64,000 bases of DNA, taken from the NCBI RefSeq assembly GCF_003260275.1, contig NZ_QJHB01000002.1:124001-188000 (forward strand). Reading direction: 5' to 3'. Origin of the DNA: Homoserinimonas sp. OAct 916 (GTDB taxonomy: Bacteria; Actinomycetota; Actinomycetes; Actinomycetales; Microbacteriaceae). The notes beneath the pieces were generated by a model. The model saw only the letters and a list, made by a program, of their open reading frames with translations. It was not told where the DNA came from and made no database searches. A program made the position numbers and the translations under genes. Every line of letters begins with the position of its first letter. The first letter of the stretch is position 1. Below are positions 61,641 through 64,000 of the stretch, in pieces.

Positions 61641-62053
61641 ACTTTCTCCTTGGTTCGATCGATTCTGGTTCCGGTAATGATGGCGTAGGTCCACATGGCG
61701 GCGAAGACCGCTCCGAGGAAGAACATGACGGGTACGAGAAACCCGGTTGCGAGCAGAAGCGCCTGCAGTACCCAACCGACGGTGACTCCCCACGAATGGC
61801 GCAGCAGGCCGATGGTCACGACCATGGCGAGGAACAGCACGCCCCCGCCGACAAGCGCTATCACCGGCGGCAGCGGGTGCACCGCATCGAGGCCGAAAGC
61901 CACGAGCGACGCGAGGAACACCGTGAGCGCCTCACAGGCCAGCACGATCGATCCGAGGGATTCGGTCAGGCTTCGCCTGCGCGCCGGTCGGCCCCGCGCC
62001 GGGGCCTTCGGGCTCGAGTCTGTCACACCGTCACCGGCTGTCGGTTCGGTCAC
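61637..62053 (-). CDS. DUF4233 membrane protein
   Basis: 138 residues: polar N-terminus, then four helices from about residue 30 on ('IVLACEALTVFLASLVAFGL', 'VIALVGGGVLFLAMVVTIGLL', 'TVGWVLQALLLATGFLVPVMFFLGAVFAAMW' spans two). GTG 62053 overlaps the folC stop (GTGA) and has GGAG upstream; a TTG 12 nt before is in frame but weaker. DUF4233 routinely lies between folC and ndk in actinobacteria. Function unknown. Confidence 0.9.
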   Translation of the reverse strand: MTEPTAGDGVTDSSPKAPARGRPARRRSLTESLGSIVLACEALTVFLASLVAFGLDAVHPLPPVIALVGGGVLFLAMVVTIGLLRHSWGVTVGWVLQALLLATGFLVPVMFFLGAVFAAMWTYAIITGTRIDRTKEKV

Positions 62054-63411
62054 TGGGATCTCCAATTCTGGCGAGCGGCATACGCCATCGCGTCGCCGAC
62101 GAGGGTAATCGACCCGGTCACGAGTGCTGCGCCGTTGGTGGTTTCGGCGGCGAGCTGGCGGCCACGGTCCAGCGCCGCATTCAGGTCGGGGATCGTTTCA
62201 ACCCGGTTGGCGCCGGCGACGTCGGTCACGATCTTCGCCAACGTCTCGGCATCGACGGTTCGGTCGGACGGTGCAGTGGTGACGATGAAACGCGTGACGT
62301 GCGCGTTGAGCAATTCGACGATACGGTGTGCGTCTTTGTCGGCGAGGATGCCCAACACGCACGTGATCTGGTCGAACGAGTAGAACGCATCCAGCGAATC
62401 GTCGAGTGCTTGCGCGCTGCCCGGGTTGTGGGCGGCGTCAACCAACACAGTCGGATTCGTGCCGATGGTCTCGAGACGCCCGGGCGAGACCGCGCGGGCG
62501 AGCCCTTCGGCCAGGATGTCGATCGAGATCGGCTGGCTGCCACCACCGATGAACGATTCCACAGCGGCGATCGCCACCGAGGCATTCTGGGCCTGGTGAC
62601 GGCCGGCCAGGGGCAGCAGAAGGTCGGGGTACTGAGCGGCCAGGCCCTGCACAGTGATGCGCTGGCCGCCAGGGACGACCCGGCTGTCAATAACTCGAAA
62701 CTCATCCCCCTCGGTCGCCATGGTCGACTCGGTCAGCTCGATCGCACGCTCGAGTTCGGCACGGGCCTCGGGAACCTGATGGGAGCTCACCACGCGGGCG
62801 AGCGGTTTGATGATGCCCGATTTTGTGCGGGCGATCTCTGCCACGGTCGATCCGAGCCGTTTCGTGTGATCCAGCGAGATCGGCGTGAACACGGCCACCT
62901 GGCCGTCTCCGACGTTGGTGGAATCCCACTCGCCGCCCATTCCGACCTCGATCACCGCGACGTCGACCGGGGCGTCGGCAAACGAGGCGAAAGCCAGGGC
63001 ACTGAGCAGTTCGAAGTAGGTGAGTGGGCTCTCTCCCGAGGTGGCCAGGTCGCGGTCGACCATCTGAACGTACGGCTTGATGTCAGACCAGTTGGCGGCC
63101 AGCGAACCATCGCTGATCGGCTCGCCGTCAATCATGATGCGCTCGTTGAAACGCACCAGGTGGGGGCTGGTGAACAATCCCACTCGCAATCCGTGCGCAC
63201 GCAGGATCGACTCGATGATGCGCGCCGTGCTGGTCTTGCCGTTGGTCCCGGTGATGTGGATGATCGGGTACAACCGCTGCGGGTCGCCGAGCACGTCGAG
63301 CAGCTGCCGGGTGGGCGCGAGCCTCGGCCTCGGAGCCCCCTCCCCCGTGCGGGTGAGCAACTCCTGGTAGACGGCGTCGCCCGCGATCCGGTTCTCGTCG
63401 GGTTCAGTCAT
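62050..63411 (-). CDS. folC: Dihydrofolate/folylpolyglutamate synthase
   Basis: 453 residues. Adds glutamate to dihydropteroate/tetrahydrofolate with ATP. P-loop 'HITGTNGKTSTARI' at ~48-60, omega-loop region, 'EVGMGGEWDSTNV', and C-terminal Mur ligase-like domain 'VLVDAAHNPGSAQALDDSLDAF'. ATG 63411 overlaps the ileS stop by 8 nt; preceded by GGAG on the mRNA. Operon with DUF4233 and ndk, all overlapping. Confidence 0.97.
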   Translation of the reverse strand: MTEPDENRIAGDAVYQELLTRTGEGAPRPRLAPTRQLLDVLGDPQRLYPIIHITGTNGKTSTARIIESILRAHGLRVGLFTSPHLVRFNERIMIDGEPISDGSLAANWSDIKPYVQMVDRDLATSGESPLTYFELLSALAFASFADAPVDVAVIEVGMGGEWDSTNVGDGQVAVFTPISLDHTKRLGSTVAEIARTKSGIIKPLARVVSSHQVPEARAELERAIELTESTMATEGDEFRVIDSRVVPGGQRITVQGLAAQYPDLLLPLAGRHQAQNASVAIAAVESFIGGGSQPISIDILAEGLARAVSPGRLETIGTNPTVLVDAAHNPGSAQALDDSLDAFYSFDQITCVLGILADKDAHRIVELLNAHVTRFIVTTAPSDRTVDAETLAKIVTDVAGANRVETIPDLNAALDRGRQLAAETTNGAALVTGSITLVGDAMAYAARQNWRSQ

Positions 63412-64000
63412 GGTCTCCTCCGATCCGGCTGACGGCAACCTGGAAGCTGCCGGCGTTCGCGAATCTGTTCGCGGGGAACGACTGGATGTGGTCAGCGTGC
63501 ACAGCATCGGCTGCCCCGTCGCCGATCAGGAATGTGGTGGCCAGGGTTTCGGCGGCGATGTCGACCTCGGTCGCCTGCGCCAGCGCGCGGGCATCTGCCT
63601 CGTCACCGAAAACGAGTTCGAGACGGATGCGGTCGCCCACCTCGAACCCGGCAGCCTTGCGCGTGTCCTGCACCGCGCGGATCACATCGCGGGCAAGCCC
63701 CTCCGCCTCTAGCTCGGGGGTGGTCCGCGTGTCGAGCAGCAGAAACCCGTCGCCGGGCAACAGCGCCAATGAGACTCCGTCGCCCTCGCCCGGCTCGGTG
63801 GAGCCCGCCGAGAGCACGAGCTCGTATTCCCCCTCGGCGAGGGTGATGCCCCCGCAGGTCACGACGCCATCCTGTTCGCTCCAGTCGCCCGCGCGGGCGG
63901 CCTGGATCACCTTTTGCACGTCTTTGCCAAGCCTGGGGCCAGCGGCACGGGCGTTGACGGTGAGTTTCGAGGTGATGCCGTAGTCGGCCGCACTGGTGCC
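63404..64000 (-). CDS. ileS: Isoleucyl-tRNA synthetase, C-terminal part (start outside window)
   Basis: 199 codons to the right edge, in frame to the last base. The visible part is the C-terminal segment of the eukaryote-like IleRS type: 'ITSKLTVNARAAGPRLGKDVQKVIQAA', 'EYELVLSAGSTEP', 'GFLLLDTRTTPELEAEGLARDVIRAVQDTRKAAGFEVGDRIRLEL' which is the DUF5915-like tail. The catalytic HIGH/KMSKS core lies beyond the window. Family certain, IleRS rather than ValRS by this tail. Confidence 0.93.
   Translation of the reverse strand, partial: GTSAADYGITSKLTVNARAAGPRLGKDVQKVIQAARAGDWSEQDGVVTCGGITLAEGEYELVLSAGSTEPGEGDGVSLALLPGDGFLLLDTRTTPELEAEGLARDVIRAVQDTRKAAGFEVGDRIRLELVFGDEADARALAQATEVDIAAETLATTFLIGDGAADAVHADHIQSFPANRFANAGSFQVAVSRIGGDHD

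Overview
The window is high-GC DNA from an actinobacterium, most likely a member of the Microbacteriaceae. The support is family-level only: a DUF222/13E12-type HNH protein, a mycothiol-type glycosyltransferase plus PIG-L deacetylase pair, a DDN-like deazaflavin oxidoreductase, an F420/actinobacterial gene style, many apparently leaderless genes, and a core block ileS-folC-DUF4233-ndk / VKOR / rne / DUF4031 / rplU-rpmA-obgE / nadD-rsfS / tRNA-Ala of actinobacterial type. No species can be named from the sequence alone.

Layout. 1-5.7 kb: a cut-off SDR, a small SH3-like protein, a 13E12 HNH protein, a LuxR-type two-component pair and a membrane protein. 5.6-9.7 kb: an FAD-linked oxidase back to back with glycerol-3-phosphate dehydrogenase, then a YigZ/IMPACT protein. 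9.7-15 kb: a MoxR/chelatase-like AAA+ ATPase with a VWA partner, and a CocE-type hydrolase. 15-20.3 kb: a trimethylamine monooxygenase, a copZ-copA copper export operon with a CsoR-like operator inside its promoter, and meso-diaminopimelate dehydrogenase. 20.5-31.5 kb: a double-length Lrp/AsnC regulator divergent from an eight-gene amino-acid-type uptake and breakdown operon (binding protein, permease, ATPase, 2-hydroxyacid dehydrogenase, YtcJ amidohydrolase, ThDP decarboxylase, AbgB-like amidohydrolase, aminotransferase). 31.5-36 kb: VOC proteins, a CPBP protease, an SDR, small membrane proteins and YchJ. 36.1-38.7 kb: a persulfide dioxygenase/rhodanese plus TauE exporter operon with two CstR-like operators. 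38.8-45.8 kb: a second YtcJ amidohydrolase, an MFS exporter, small proteins, and the MshA/MshB-like pair. 45.8-51.5 kb: an island with two paralogous membrane-anchored proteins (one carrying TM2) that share a 67-bp leader with a short upstream reading frame, plus a thioredoxin-like protein, a GNAT protein and an HtrA-like protease. 51.5-64 kb: the conserved housekeeping block on the minus strand.

How the genes work together. The copper and sulfur operons are stress/detoxification units that appear to use CsoR-family repressors encoded elsewhere. The Lrp cluster looks like a complete import-hydrolyse-transaminate-decarboxylate/reduce route for an amino acid conjugate whose identity I cannot tell. 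The most novel-looking signal is the duplicated leader plus paralogous C-terminal domain at 46-51 kb. A recurring local rule is a TANNNT-type -10 hexamer 6-8 nt before the start codon, which decides several starts. No CRISPR array, rRNA, complete insertion sequence or prophage is seen.
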